Source: Pholiota molesta (Eukaryota > Basidiomycota > Agaricomycetes > Agaricales > Strophariaceae). From it: a stretch of DNA of 64,000 nt. Location: the NCBI GenBank assembly GCA_014925825.1, contig JACGCK010000004.1, positions 682,001 to 746,000 of the forward strand. The letters are read 5' to 3'. Made by a program: the position numbers and the translations under genes. This document shows, piece after piece, positions 32,033 to 43,884 of the stretch (the first letter of the stretch is position 1; each line of letters begins with the position of its first letter). The notes under the pieces were generated by a model. The model searched no databases, had not been told where the DNA came from, and worked only from the letters and a program-made list of their open reading frames with translations.

Positions 32033-32791
32033 GGTATAAGTATGGAGTTTTGAAGAGTCGGAGGAGTCGACAGCCAGCTGGTTGACACGAAATATGCGTG
32101 GGAATTTCAGCCCGATTTTTCACGATATTGGGCAAAGGTTAGGGTTACTTCTCTTCTGTTTCTTCCACAACAGTTAAATAACACTCTCTTGTCATCTATT
32201 CCGACAAAGAGAAGGTTACGCAGGGTTACGCTCTATACGATTCTGTTCGTCCGTTGGGTCATGCACTAGGGATCGGGTTAATCTTCGAATACAACCTCTA
32301 TCGATTATCTCATAGGCTATAACTCGACAGACCTATGGCAATCCTTTGCGAAGCAGTGTTTGAACATTGCTTGAATGTTGTCCCAGAAAACGAAAGAGCT
32401 TCAAAATACACTCTTTCATTTGGACTCTGGGATCTGTTTAGTGAAGGCGCAGTAATGGCTAAGGCTATGGACGTTCTGAATCTGGTAACGCTTGGTAACA
32501 CCTATGTTGCCGATAATTTGGAAGAGCCTCTGTCATTCTGTTACGTTTTTCCTCCTTCATGGCATGGTTCTAACTCTTGGGCTTCATTACTGGTGTTGTC
32601 ATACGACTCAACCTCGCTTTACGCACTCATCAGTGGGGAACACTTTATTTGGACATTAAAGTGATTTTAAGAGAACAGAGCGAAAGTATCACATATCACA
32701 TTCTTCGAACTGACTGACAAGGGTGCAAATTCTATGGGTAAAGTATGCGAAATCGCAAAGGCACGGAGGAGATCCGGTCGTCATTGCCATC
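32033..32791. other. Intergenic region
   Basis: About 760 bp lie between ATP4 and the next minus-strand gene, so they hold the ATP4 promoter. An open frame of 109 codons on the plus strand (32335-32664) has no recognisable motif, and I leave it uncalled. Confidence 0.45.
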
Positions 32792-33690
32792 CTAGCTAGG
32801 CTCTTTACCAACTGTTGAGTCTGTCGATTCACTATTCGTTCGAGTCTTTTTATTGGTAGGGACATGTTGAGGTAATTCGGCCGCCGGGACTTCATTCTGA
32901 GTCTGGGACGTTTGGGTCGAAGTGGATCGACGATTCCGAATGGAGGGACAGTATTCACGGGGATCGAAGGAATCCCATCTAAGCGTCCAACCTAACAAAA
33001 TTAAGAGGACCAGCAACAAGATAGAGCTCCCAATAGCAGCTGCCTCCGCCACAAAGAGGAAACTTGTCTTCGAGTGTAATTCAATATGGTTGCTGTTGGA
33101 TGAGCATAGAGCGAGAACGCCTAGCATTCCACAAAGAGAGGCATTAATGGCAGGATACAAGAACCACCAGAACACAGCTTTGTCGGGTTGGTGATCGCTG
33201 ACTATCCAGGGTAACTTCATCCTTTCTGGGAGGTTTTCGTAAACTCGCAGGATGACCTGAAATGTACCATGGGTGATAAGCGAGCCTATAAATGCAGCCA
33301 AGGAAATATTGCGATAGGTTAGATGTCCATGCATAGAAGCTTTCAATATTCCGTTTCCTATGATTCTTAGAGCAATATATAAGTAGGCAATATATATACC
33401 ACAGGATGGTCGCTACTCACAAGGTAAGGAGGGCCAAAAACGTGTGGATAAGGATAGAACAAGAAGCAGCCCACCTATAGAAGAATATCCAGTACGGCAT
33501 AAGTAAGAGTTTTAAAAAAATGAGAATGCCACTAACGATTCGCGTAGGCAAGTCCCCAATCTAACCTCGCATGGCGTCGCTTTTCTGCGATAAGAATATC
33601 TAGTTTGCGTCGGATACGAGCTTGAAGTGCTTGCGACGCTGGAGCTCGCGAATACGCTAAAAAGTCCGAGTCCCATTGTCGTACACAGAA
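32792..33690 (-). CDS. Multi-span membrane protein of unknown function (5' end uncertain)
   Basis: I do not recognise the family. The upstream exon encodes a charged segment (ARIRRKLDILIAEKRRHARL, then DWGLAYANR) followed by hydrophobic exons (WAASCSILIHTFLALLTL). The main exon runs SMHGHLTYRNISLAAFIGSL, AVFWWFLYPAINASLCGMLG and AAAIGSSILLLVLLILLGWT. About four to five membrane spans are likely, with a hydrophilic Ser/Thr-rich tail ending at 32792. Three introns are plausible from donor and acceptor patterns around 33350-33550. The start codon is not clear: the frame is open to about 33690 but no good ATG is seen, so a further small exon is possible. Function cannot be inferred. Confidence 0.5.
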
Positions 33691-34640
33691 TTAATCAAGG
33701 GGGAAGTCGGGAAGTTGAAGGGGCTTGTTCTTCCAAATGAGCGCGAAAATATGAGTTGCTGTTGGCATATGTAATAAAGAGCAGTCCTTTATAGTACGAC
33801 TGGAAAGCCAATGACTGACTCGCAGCGTGGTTGCAGCATGCCAGGCCCAGGTGTTCCAATCCAATTTCAATCAGTGATTTGCTTCCAAAGAGTCAACCTA
33901 ATTCCGCCAGCATGATTCTACGCCCTAATGATGAGGCAGATAGGAGATTTCAACATCCTCGATGACTGGATAAGTCTATTGAATGCAGTGTCCGCAGCGT
34001 GGGGCATGCGCTCGAGTGTAAACACGCTGCCTGATGAGCCGGGAAAGCTTGGATTCATGACCATTTTAGGATATCATTTCCATCTTTGGAAGTCATCACC
34101 GATACCGTGACCTTGGGTCAACCTTGGGTCTCCATGAGGCTTGCTCCAGTTTCCCTGTTGCAAAGCATGTATTACCATAATTTTATCCTAAAACGCTGTA
34201 CTTGTCTTCTAATTTTAAGGAGAGCTTGGGTATCTATTTGTATATTATTTTGCACGGGAATGACTAACTTGTGACTCATCCAGCTCTGCATCTCATCCGC
34301 GCCTTCAATTTGATCTATGACAATAAGGTATCTACCTAATAAAATAAATTCTGTAACCCTAAAAAAAATTTTGACCGAACTTTAACCGAAAACGATTTAT
34401 GGCTTGAATGCGAGTACTTGCAATGTCTATTTTTGGTTGGTCATATTGAGCTTTCAACTACTTGACATTGAATTTTTTGTTTTGCTACATAAATCACAAA
34501 AACAGTGTAGAGTTTATGTTAATCAAATAGGAGTAACAAAATGAGGCTTCATGAACCTCGGTGCAAGTTTCCAGTGCGCCGACCAAAACGAGAAGGAAGA
34601 ACGACCCGCCGGCCAATCTACGGTCTAAATAGTACAGCGA
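33691..34640. other. Intergenic region
   Basis: About 950 bp, AT-rich towards 34300-34550. It includes the promoter side of the membrane protein gene and the 3' side of the F-box-like gene. No further gene is seen. Confidence 0.45.
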
Positions 34641-36026
34641 TCAAAGTTTAAGCTCTCGGACGTCCATCTTGAAGGATATCCTGGGGGAAGAAGAGAGGCA
34701 AGGAAACTTTTTCTCGAGCGACCGAGTCAGCGCTTCTTTCAAATTTCCTGGACGATGAGGGCTGTCGATTACATAAATATGAAAGTCAAGTTGGATTTTA
34801 GAAAGCGACGGATAATTCTCTCCTGCTAAAATAGAGTCAATAGACTTCCAGAGGTCTCCAATGTTTGTGTCAGGGAGGTAGATCATGCCGACTTTGATAC
34901 TGGGGATTGCAATATCGAAGTTCAGTGTTCTAAGAAACCGCATCGGGTGGTTTACTTGAAGCAGACGATGGATCATTTCCAAATTGGATGAAAATCCTGG
35001 CGCGTTGTGGAAGGGGGATGTGAGACTCGACTTCGACTGGATGTAAGAGAAATGTTCGAGGTTTGGGATTTGACCGAGGTTAGACAAATCGCTCGCTCGC
35101 GTTTTTGCATCTATCCATCGAATATACTTCGGTCACGACGATAAGGAACGTATTTATTGTTAAATATACGCACCGGAATGAAAGATACACACTGTACGAA
35201 GCGAAAGTGCGGCCATTTGGGCGATCTCCCAGGTTTTTGCGACATCATCTGGACCGTCATTGTACGTCACTAGCTTCTTGAGCGTCCGCAGAACCTCAGG
35301 TGAAATATTTTCATGCGGGAATGAGTGATCTGTATACAATCTTTCCAACTGATTATTATCGCCGCCCGCTCTAACGCCAAACGATTGTTTCGAAGAAAAT
35401 TCAGGGTTTACGATCTCAGGTTGGAAATACTTCAAATGAATGTCGTAGACGCATTGCATCTGAGGCAAGAAAGTCATATTTTGGACCTGCAGAGTTTTCA
35501 AGTAAGGCGATTGAGTTAGAGACTGAAAGGTAGCGCAGAATTCTTCAGGTAGTTCAGCCAAGTTAATGGGTCTGTGCGGGATGACGTGCAGGTAAAATTG
35601 CTGCACTCCGTATCCTTCCCCACGCAAGCCCCTAATCACAGCGAGTAGATTTTTGTCTCCCATAAGCCGGAACAACTCAGTGGAATTGGCGGGAGAGTCC
35701 CAGAATCGGCCTAGACGCCAGGGTTGGAAAGATAGGACAAATGTCTTGATGTAACATCCGACGCCTTCAATATCTAGGCAGGAAGGTGGCGAGATGATCT
35801 GACTGAGAGCTGATATTCGTATCATGGCCGACTCCTGAGATTGTTCTTCGACCAGGATTTCAACGCTTTTGTACAGATGACGGAGTGAGCAATGGCGGAA
35901 TGACCGAGAGACCGAAAGACATGATCCAAGTGTCAAACGCTCAGTAGAGACCTCGTCAACTATGAGTTCGACGACTTCAATAGGCAGGGACTCGCAAGTA
36001 GTAGCAACCGCCGGAGTGTAATCCAT
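34641..36026 (-). CDS. F-box-like protein with leucine-rich C-terminal region, paralogue A
   Basis: This protein is probably an F-box-type adaptor that would link a target to an SCF ubiquitin ligase; targets are unknown. The start is the ATG at 36026 (MDYTPAVATTCESLPIEVVE); upstream frame extension begins only with TTG. An F-box-like helix set is at about residues 12-52 (SLPIEVVELIVDEVSTERLT, then CLSVSRSFRHCSLRHLYKSV). The rest has the irregular leucine-rich pattern of mushroom F-box proteins, for example SPYLKTLQVQNMTFLPQ, LRTLKKLVTYNDGPDD and, after an intron near 35100-35170, LSNLGQIPNLEHFSYIQS. It ends at 34641. It is clearly related to the gene at 58596-60047: both share YGVQ-F, a VxYNxG stretch, and NLGQIPxLExF at the same relative places. 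Such F-box families are large and fast-evolving in Agaricomycetes. Confidence 0.7.
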
Positions 36027-39000
36027 ATTTTCGAAGAGTAGTAAAATCGCGTAGGGTGGAAGAGGTCGAATTGCCAAGAGATGACCTTGAAAATATAAAT
36101 TCGAGAAATTCAGAGGAGATTTTTTGAGATGCAGTGTATAGATGTTGAGATACGGTGAGATGCCAGAGAGAGTCGTTTATATCCACAGCTTGTGACCGTG
36201 GTGTTTTCCTCAATCCCGATCATCGTTATCCTCTGCGCTTTTTGAGAAAGAGAAAAAGGAAGTTGATTTTTTTTGTTTTTTTTGTGCTCAGAATGGGCTC
36301 TGTGTGTATAAGAGGAAATCCAAATCGTTTCTGCATGAAGTGATTCAATTTTACTGCACATCGCGCTCGTACTTAAGTCTAAATACAATCACCAATGCAT
36401 TGCTATCAAAACATACGTGGGCCATTAGGAAGTTTATTAAACCCCTATACTTTGTTGACTTGCAACTTGAACCTGAAAACGCAGCCTCCGTCCGACTGGA
36501 AAGGATCTGAAGTTTCACATCATCATTACTTATGTACCACGAATTGATAGAATCCGAAGCCCATGGAATGATGGACCTGGCCAGTGATACATACTATTCC
36601 ACTGATAACGGCCAAGTCTGCTGATCCATTACCTCAACGGCGATCAACACTAAAATCCCCAGCGTGTCCAAAACTGAGAACTACGGACGAAATACGACGG
36701 AGCCAAGCCTCCATTGTGGATGTGGGCCGCAGATAACAGCCATGATTCACCTGCAGCTCCATACGACCACACTGACCCAAGCCAGTGACTCGCTCGCCCA
36801 GACTCTATCCTATCACCTTCCTTTTGGAAGGACACACGAAGGTAATGGGCGAGCGCGGCACGCTCAGCTGGTGTGGCCACAGACAAAGAACCGTCGGCAC
36901 GTCTCGGCACGGCCTCGTTCCGAAAAGGAAGTGCGCCACACTCGAGGCTGCTGAGCGTGCGCGACGCACATCATGAAAAGATTTACGTGGAGAGTTCCTT
37001 CAACTCTAATTGAGCGTGGTTCTTGTGTTCTATTCTGTCGGAGAGTTTACTAAGGCTTTTGGACTAAGTGCTGCTTGGGCTTGCCTTCAAGTTTGGCCTT
37101 GGGCACGGGCGCCGTTGATGTTATACTAATCAGCCATCATGCATCAGCGCTGCAAGCTTTTCAGCGCGCAACTCAAGCTCAACCATCGCTCAAGGCGAAG
37201 CACCGACCTCCGCGCTTCGGAGTTGGGCTTCGCTAACCCCGGTCTACAGCAGAACATTAACTGTGATAATCATTAAATGACGGCGTCCCCCCAAAACGAG
37301 GATCTTTTGAGCTAGTGTGGCGCCTAGCTAATCTGCGAGGTTTCTAGATGCAGGTCGGATGCTCATCACTTGCAGAAAGTCCTTTCCACCCCCCACGGGC
37401 ATGGATCCATTCTCAAGGGGAAAAATATGCAAAAAACATGATTATACATGACTCTCGTATCAGGAAAGTTTACTCATCCTATTTTCTGACCAAGCACGCG
37501 TTCCTTGTTGAACAAATCATCATCCTATCGAGGTTTATAAATAGACATGTTGTATATACACCCTATCGCTCGCTCCTGATCCGGTTTCATTCAGCAGTCT
37601 TAGGAGTCATCTCGAGAACGCTGCCATGAATAGACAGCAGTGGAGGTCCCAGCTGGGTCCTACCTACTTCTGTGGGAGGGCAGAACCTGGGCAGAACATT
37701 CCGGACCGACGGGCCTATGGGAAGGAGGGGCCAGTCTGAGCGGACGGCGTCTCCGAACGAACCTCTGACTCTGAACGACGCGCATTCCGAGACTGACTTT
37801 CATTTGGAAAGATCGTATCACGGCTTCGCGAAAAAAAAAAATGGGGATACGCAAATACCAACTTCATTGACATGCGCGCGCCGCTCACCTGTCCGTGTGG
37901 CCGGCAGAGAGTCCTCAATGTGGCTACACGTTACGGCCTCCGAGTGCAGCAATGTCATATATGCAGTGAGTACATACTATGAATGCGCTGCGCCGAGCGG
38001 CGCGCATTGATTGTGAGGTGTGTCTAGTTTCTAATAGTTTCTCCGTGCAGCCCTGCGGGCCATTAATTCGCTAAGGCGGGGTACATAGGGCATGCAGTGC
38101 ACACTGTCGTAACCCATCTGCGTTCATTTTGCTTCCGCGAGTTGTGCCATTCCATGGAACCTGAACGGGACCAAATTGCGCGGATGATGGAGTCAGATGG
38201 ACTGACATATAAGGAAAGGCCGGGTCCTTATGCGTTTATGCGAGTAAGATAAGTATGTAGAGCACCTGGCATCCTCCCTGCAGCACCATGGTCAGCGATG
38301 TGGATACGGAACTGTGATCATATGCTGTTTCGAAAACTCGGGGTCGTGCGCGAATGAACGGTTTGAATACTCCGTGGGTGTCCGAAGTTCACTAGCAGAG
38401 GCATTTTACTGTGGTTGTCAATGCTTACTTGGTAAACATAGCGAATGGGCCCACAGCAAAGACCGGTCGCAAAATAGAACATTTGACATGCCCATGGCCG
38501 AAGCACGTACGTATGTCCACGGTGTCCCAGTGTGCAAGACGACCAGGAGAAGACGTCTGGGGGTATACGTTATGGGCTATATTTATTCAAACGGTCTCTT
38601 GGAAGCTATGAGAAATAGAGCAAGGAAGCGCGTATTCCGAGTTCTTTATATTGTGGGATGTGCTATTTTACCCACAAGATGTCGCCGACAGAAGCCTTCG
38701 CGTTTGTCGACGGCTTGCTTACATCGAAGGTGTTATTTTATTTTTGGGCATTTCAGCGGCGGAACTGCTGAGCGAGCTGGTCTGGAGTGGGTTTTTTGAG
38801 CTGCAGGGCGCTGCACGCGGTGGCATGACTATTGGATGGCACCTTGCCTCTTTTTACATGTGTGCGCGCGTATTTAATTATGGTGTTCTTACGAACTGTG
38901 GGGTAGGAGTGCGCGTGCCCACCTTGAACGTGGAAGGGCGGACGTGTACCGTAAAGGCAATGGAAGCGACTAAAAGTAGTTATCCTTAGGGACCGCCCGC

Positions 39001-39741
39001 AGTCTTTGCTGAGCAGGTGAGCTCCTGTCTCGGTGGGTGTGATCATGGAGATGGAAAAAAACGGTTGGCTGAGGAGAATCATGGGGAATAGTCATCAACA
39101 ATACAATCATGATGAAGAGTGATAATAATACATAGACTTTATGGGAACATGGGCCTGGAAGAGGAAGAAGAGACCGAGTGGACGGCGGGTGGGCGAGAGC
39201 CTCGTGTCACAGGCCGGTGTGAGGGTAATAGGACCGCTTACGGGATGGACGCACACATGTTGGAGGCCCTGCAGGTTCGTGCCAGGCGATGCGCGTGCGT
39301 CTGGACTGATTCAGAGGCGGCCGAGGGCAGCGGTTGGGGTGGGCCGTATGCGCGCGCCGGGGCAGGTTGAGTGTTTAAGCATTAGTACTTACGAGCGATG
39401 GATGGTCGAGTACGGAGGGCTGATGGGGATATCGGTAGAGAGCTGCGCCTGGGGACTTGCCAGCGCGTCGATACGGGACCGCGGTGGACGCGATGCCGAC
39501 GGTGCATGGGCGCGCCTGTGTTCAGAGGGCGATGGGTGCTATGGGAGCGAGCGTGAGTTTGTACCCCGGAATGATGCTGGGAGCGACGGGTAGAAAGAAG
39601 TGAGCGAGTGATTACGTGTTGCGGCGGGAGGGGAGTGACAGGCTCGGCTATTACCCGCACCACCACCTCCCAAAATGTTCTGAGCGAGATCCAATGCACG
39701 CCGTCCGCCTATAACACCCCTGAGCCTCTCTCCAGCAAACC
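36027..39741. other. 3.7-kb gene-poor region upstream of HSF1
   Basis: This is the longest stretch without a recognised gene. It holds the divergent promoters of the F-box-like gene and HSF1. Open frames such as 38314-38799 (+, 161 codons) show no domain, no splice pattern and no hydrophobic logic, so I do not call them. I looked for tRNA box motifs and for repeats and found none that convinced me. An A-run near 37833-37843 and several GC-rich blocks in 39100-39700 are notable. Confidence 0.45.
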
Positions 39742-40200
39742 ATGGACGCCTACAACCCAGACCCATACGCCGCCACCCCGCGCCACCACCAGCACTGGAA
39801 CCAGCACCTCATCCCCTCCCAGCCAGAACACTATCCCCACCAGTTCTTCCAGACACAGGCACAGCAGCAGCAGCAGGCTGCAGACCGCGTCGCGGGCGAC
39901 CCCGCCCGCACCAGCTCGCTCACACTCAACCTCTCCTCGCTAACCGTGCAGTCCCCCACCAATCTCTCCCCATCGGCGGCCCCGCCCCACAGCCCAGCCG
40001 CCCCGCTCAGCCCCGCGGGGCCCGGTGCCAGCGCCGGCGGGGCGCTCCCCCCTTCGCGCTCCACCACGCACAGCACGGCCTCGTTCACCACCCTCTCGGC
40101 CACCCCCATCCCCATCCCCACGCCCACGGCGGCCACATGCAGCCCCCCTTCGCCTTCGACGGCGCCCCGAGCCAGCAGAGCCCACGCTATGACGAGCAGC

Positions 40201-40231
<31 letters not shown>

Positions 40232-40232
40232 A

Positions 40233-40264
<32 letters not shown>

Positions 40265-43200
40265 TCATCAACAGCAGCAGCAGCAGCAGCAACACGCTCA
40301 GCAGCAGCACCAGCCGCCTCCGTCCTCCGCGGGGTACCGTCCCCCCGCGCCCGTACGCACCCCCTCCGCGCCCAACACCTCCACAACCACCACCTCCCAA
40401 CTCCCCCGCAAGCGCAGCTTCACCGCCAACCCCCTCCCAACCACCGCTCCGTCCTCATCCGCCACCCCCACCTCCTCCGCCCATCCCAACGGCAACCTGA
40501 GCATCACCACCTCGTCCAGCAGCACTCCTCTGCCCGAGGAGGGCAATGCCATGATGTACGAGGACGAAGCGCGCGACGCCGCCATGGAGCTCACCTCCGC
40601 CGTCCCCTACGACGACCTCGAGGTGCGCACACCGTACGGCGGTCCCGGCGCCGCCGCGGGCATGGGCACCGGCAGCGGGGGAATGGCAGTCCGGTCGATG
40701 GCAGTGGGAGTGCAAGCGGCGAGGATTCCTTCGGCATGATGGGCGGCGGCGTTGGCGGCACGATGAATGTGCTAGGTAAACCACTGGCGACGAATAATTT
40801 TGTGACCAAGCTGTATCAGTGAGTTGGTTCTTTTCCTCAATTTCTGTCTTCTGTTTTTCGCGTTTTAGACTTGCATTTTTTGTCTTTTATTTTTCATTTT
40901 GTAGAACAAGCACGTCTGCGTTTGTGCTCTATCATGTTCTTTGGGCTTTTTACTTTCTTTTTTCTTTTCACTTTGTGGCCCGTGAAAGGCGGAAAACACA
41001 ACATGTATACGATACAGATTCTGGACGGCGAGCAGGCGGTCATCCTTTTGCCCTACTTCCTGCATCCGCTCAGGCCGCCTTGGGCCTTGATGTGTCGAAA
41101 ACCAGCGGCGAATGCCAAGAATGGCAACCCCCCATCCAGATCCGAATCCGACCCCGATTCGCCAAGGGATCAACACCTGCGCCACCCGGCGGCGACCGAC
41201 GTCGTGGACGAAGGCGTGGACGGTGCGCTAGCGGCAACCTGCTGTTGGTGGGCGAGTACCGGTCGCGCCTGTGCTGTGTATCGCTATCTGTCGCCTTATT
41301 TTCGCTTTCGCGTCCGGTGTGGTCGGCGTGGAGTCGGTTTGAGGCGAGCATGGGCGGTGGACGCGCAATAGGACAACGAAGAAGGAGCGAAAGAGAGCGA
41401 GGAGCGTCGGTCACATACACGCTCGTTATTCCCGTGACAGCGTCATCTCCTGCCCAACATCTGCCTATTTGCTTGCCGCCAACTCCCTTGATATTGCATG
41501 TTTCATCCTGCCCACCAATCGGACATGTGCCATCCATGTGGCTTTATCGCCTTTCGATGCGCTTGCGTGCGCTCTGTACCGTGCGCGCGTTTTTTGAGGC
41601 GCCATCAGCGCCATTCAGCATCATCTGCGTGCATCTGCACCCTCTTGTCCCAGGATATCCTAGCCCATCCCCGGCGTGCCTATTCATCTCCCCGCCTATC
41701 TTTATGCTCCACTCAAACCCATCCGTCACCCCTCCACTATCTTGCCGATCCTCTCAGCGGCATTCCGACGACGACGATCGTTTGACGTGCGCGTATGTAT
41801 GCAGCGCTAGACTATTCGCTAGCTCGTGGCAGCTCGTGGCCTTTCGCTGATGACGATGAGTTGATCGACATATGGTTAATGAAGGGAGTGATCGCGATTG
41901 GGCCTGTGGCACGTTCGGATCGCGGCGTCTCCACGGCGACGGGAGGCGGATGGCGGAAGCTTTTTTTCGGTGTGCCTTTTACGGTGTGGGGGATGGACGG
42001 GAGTATGCGCTTTCTGGTGGCACGCTTGGGTCCGCGATGTCGGCGCGGACGGAGGCGCGGAGGGGGTTGTGTCTGTCTGTCGATGCGTTGACCTCCTCTT
42101 TTCGGTGCTTGGATGAGTCGTTCTGCTTGGCAGACGCCTTACTTTCTATTCTTGATTTCTTGCATTCTTTTTTCTTTGTCTTCTTTCTGTGTTCCGGTTT
42201 CGTTATTTCGCGACACGGTTGCGTTATATTTTTTTTTCCTTCACACTTCTCGGTGAATGCCGACGAATCATTGCCTCCGTTCCGAGACAAGGTGGAATGG
42301 GTTCCTGACGCCTTTTTTCTGCGCTTGTATAGAATGATCAGCGATCCAAAGTCGGCGCAGTTCATTGCATGGACCGAGCTTGGGACCTCGTTCGTCGTCT
42401 CGAATGTGGGCGAGTTCAGCCGGAGCATTTTGGGCGGCCACTTTAAACACAACAACGTATGTATCTTCTTTCTGCTAGTACGAAACGCGCCTGACGTACC
42501 TGTCTTCGATAGTTCTCAAGTTTTGTGCGGCAACTTAATATGTACGGGTTCCATAAAATTAACAGGGTACGCATGCCTCTTTCTTTCTTCCTTGCTTTCC
42601 ACTCCACATGGCAAGTGTACTCATATATGATATCTTTTTCAGACACCCCGCGCGCAGAGGACGTCCACGGACTCGCAGACGTGGGAGTTCTCACATACTA
42701 AATTTTTGCGCGGCCGTCCGGATCTGCTGGACGAGATCAAGAGGAAGGCGCTCGAGCCTGATCCGGGCGTGAAGCACCGTGTGGAACTTCCAGGAGAAGT
42801 GAGTATTAAACCTTTTCAAAGCTCTTGATTACAATCATGTTACTGGTTTGAGCGATATCCTCATCATCCTTTATGTAACTTTTCCTCCCTATGATCTCAG
42901 CAATGGGCAAGCAGATCTTTCGGATACTTACTGACATCCTTTTCTCTTTTCTTTAATTGGTCCAGGTCGCGGCGCAGCTCAACGCAATGCGCGATGAAAA
43001 CATGCGGGTGTGGGACCAGCTGTCTGCGGAGCGGCGCAAAGTAGAAAAACTCGTCGTGTCGTCGGTCGGTTGTGGGACGTTGTCGGCATGCGTTTCCCTG
43101 GAAGCTGTCAGTGTTTATTGCTCTTCTATCGCGTGGAAGTTGGTCTGAGCTGTTCTTTCCTTTCATAGTGTCACAATTCCCACCAGACCTGCTTGAGTCG

Positions 43201-43884
43201 GCGGAAAGCCCCAATATATACGTCACGTCGCCGACGTCGACCTCGCGGTATCCGCCGCCGCTCTCAATGAACATGCATAGTATGCATAACCTGAGCAGCC
43301 CTAACTCGAGCCCGACCACGTCAGACTTCCCCAGCTCTCATGGGCACCACAGTCACAGCCAGCCCCACTCGCTCTCACGGCAACATAGCTTCCAACACGT
43401 CGGCTATCGCGGCGACAGCACGTCCTCAACCCCGCTTCCGTCCTCGCCCGGGTCGATCTCGATGGACCTGTTTGACGACGGCACCCATGACGCGCCCTCC
43501 GGCCGTGGCAGCGCGAAACGACAGCGCCTCGACGAGAGCGGCGTCAGCGTCGGCGTCGGCGTCAGCGGGGTCAACGGCGGCGACGCGATGTCGCTCATGT
43601 CGTCCGTCTCCTCGCCCGGGTCCGGCCCCGTCCTGTCGAACCTGACCGTGCCGAAGAAATCGAGCCGCGCGCGGAGCGACAGCGCGCCGCTGGGGTACGC
43701 GACGCCCTTGTGGCAGCAGGGCGGCTTGAGCGGCGGCCCCGGCAGCGGCGCGGTGGGCAGGCCCCGGAGCGGGAGCGGGATGATGCCGCGCGGCGTGCCC
43801 AATATCGGGAACATGACGCGGAACAGCAATGCGAGCACCCCGCTGCTGTCGATCACCACCGCTGACGCTGAGATCAGCCGATGA
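39742..43884 (+). CDS. HSF1: Heat shock transcription factor, HSF1 type
   Basis: This nuclear activator binds heat shock elements as a trimer. The ATG at 39742 (MDAYNPDPYAATPRHHQHWN) precedes a long low-complexity N-terminus with SSLTVQSPTNLSP and a glutamine tract. The winged-helix DNA-binding domain starts at ATNNFVTKLYQ, continues after a 1,514-nt intron (40819-42332) with MISDPKSAQFIAWTELG and SFVVSNVGEFSRSILGGHFK, then HNN joined to FSSFVRQLNMYGFHKINR and TWEFSHTKFLRGRPDLLDEI. The trimerisation coiled coil includes VAAQLNAMRDENMRVWDQLS, AERRKVEKL and RLWDVV. A Ser/Pro-rich C-terminus ends at 43884. Frame is lost by one missing base at three sites: about 40000-40040, the G-run 40677-40681, and about 43053-43066. 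In an essential regulator this points to sequence errors. Retaining the big intron would end the protein right after LYQ. Confidence 0.9.
40197..40314 (+). repeat. CAG/CAA glutamine tract in HSF1
   Basis: A mixed CAG/CAA run encodes about 22 glutamines, two histidines, and a further run of glutamines. It lies in the disordered N-terminal region, before the DNA-binding domain. Such tracts are prone to length change. Confidence 0.85.
40819..42332 (+). other. Unusually long (1,514 nt) intron in the HSF1 DNA-binding domain
   Basis: Donor GTGAGT at 40819 and acceptor TATAG ending at 42332 join TATCA to AATGATC and restore KLYQMISDPK. All other introns in this window are about 45-80 nt. A long open frame (40819-41850, +) lies in it but starts at the donor itself and has no domain, so I regard it as chance in GC-rich DNA. 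Confidence 0.75.

Noticed and set aside
38314..38799. 161-codon open frame upstream of HSF1
   Set aside because: No motif, no splice pattern, Cys/Arg-rich composition without order; probably chance.
36027..39741. tRNA or rRNA gene
   Set aside because: I looked for a B-box-like GGTTCGANTCC with a matching A-box and did not find one here or elsewhere in the window.
39831..40400. Leucine-run open frame opposite the HSF1 glutamine tract
   Set aside because: It is the antisense reading of CAG/CAA and proline codons, a common shadow of low-complexity DNA.
40819..41850. Open frame of 343 codons inside the HSF1 region
   Set aside because: It begins exactly at the donor GTGAGT, uses no ATG start, lies in an intron whose removal restores the HSF domain, and shows no domain.
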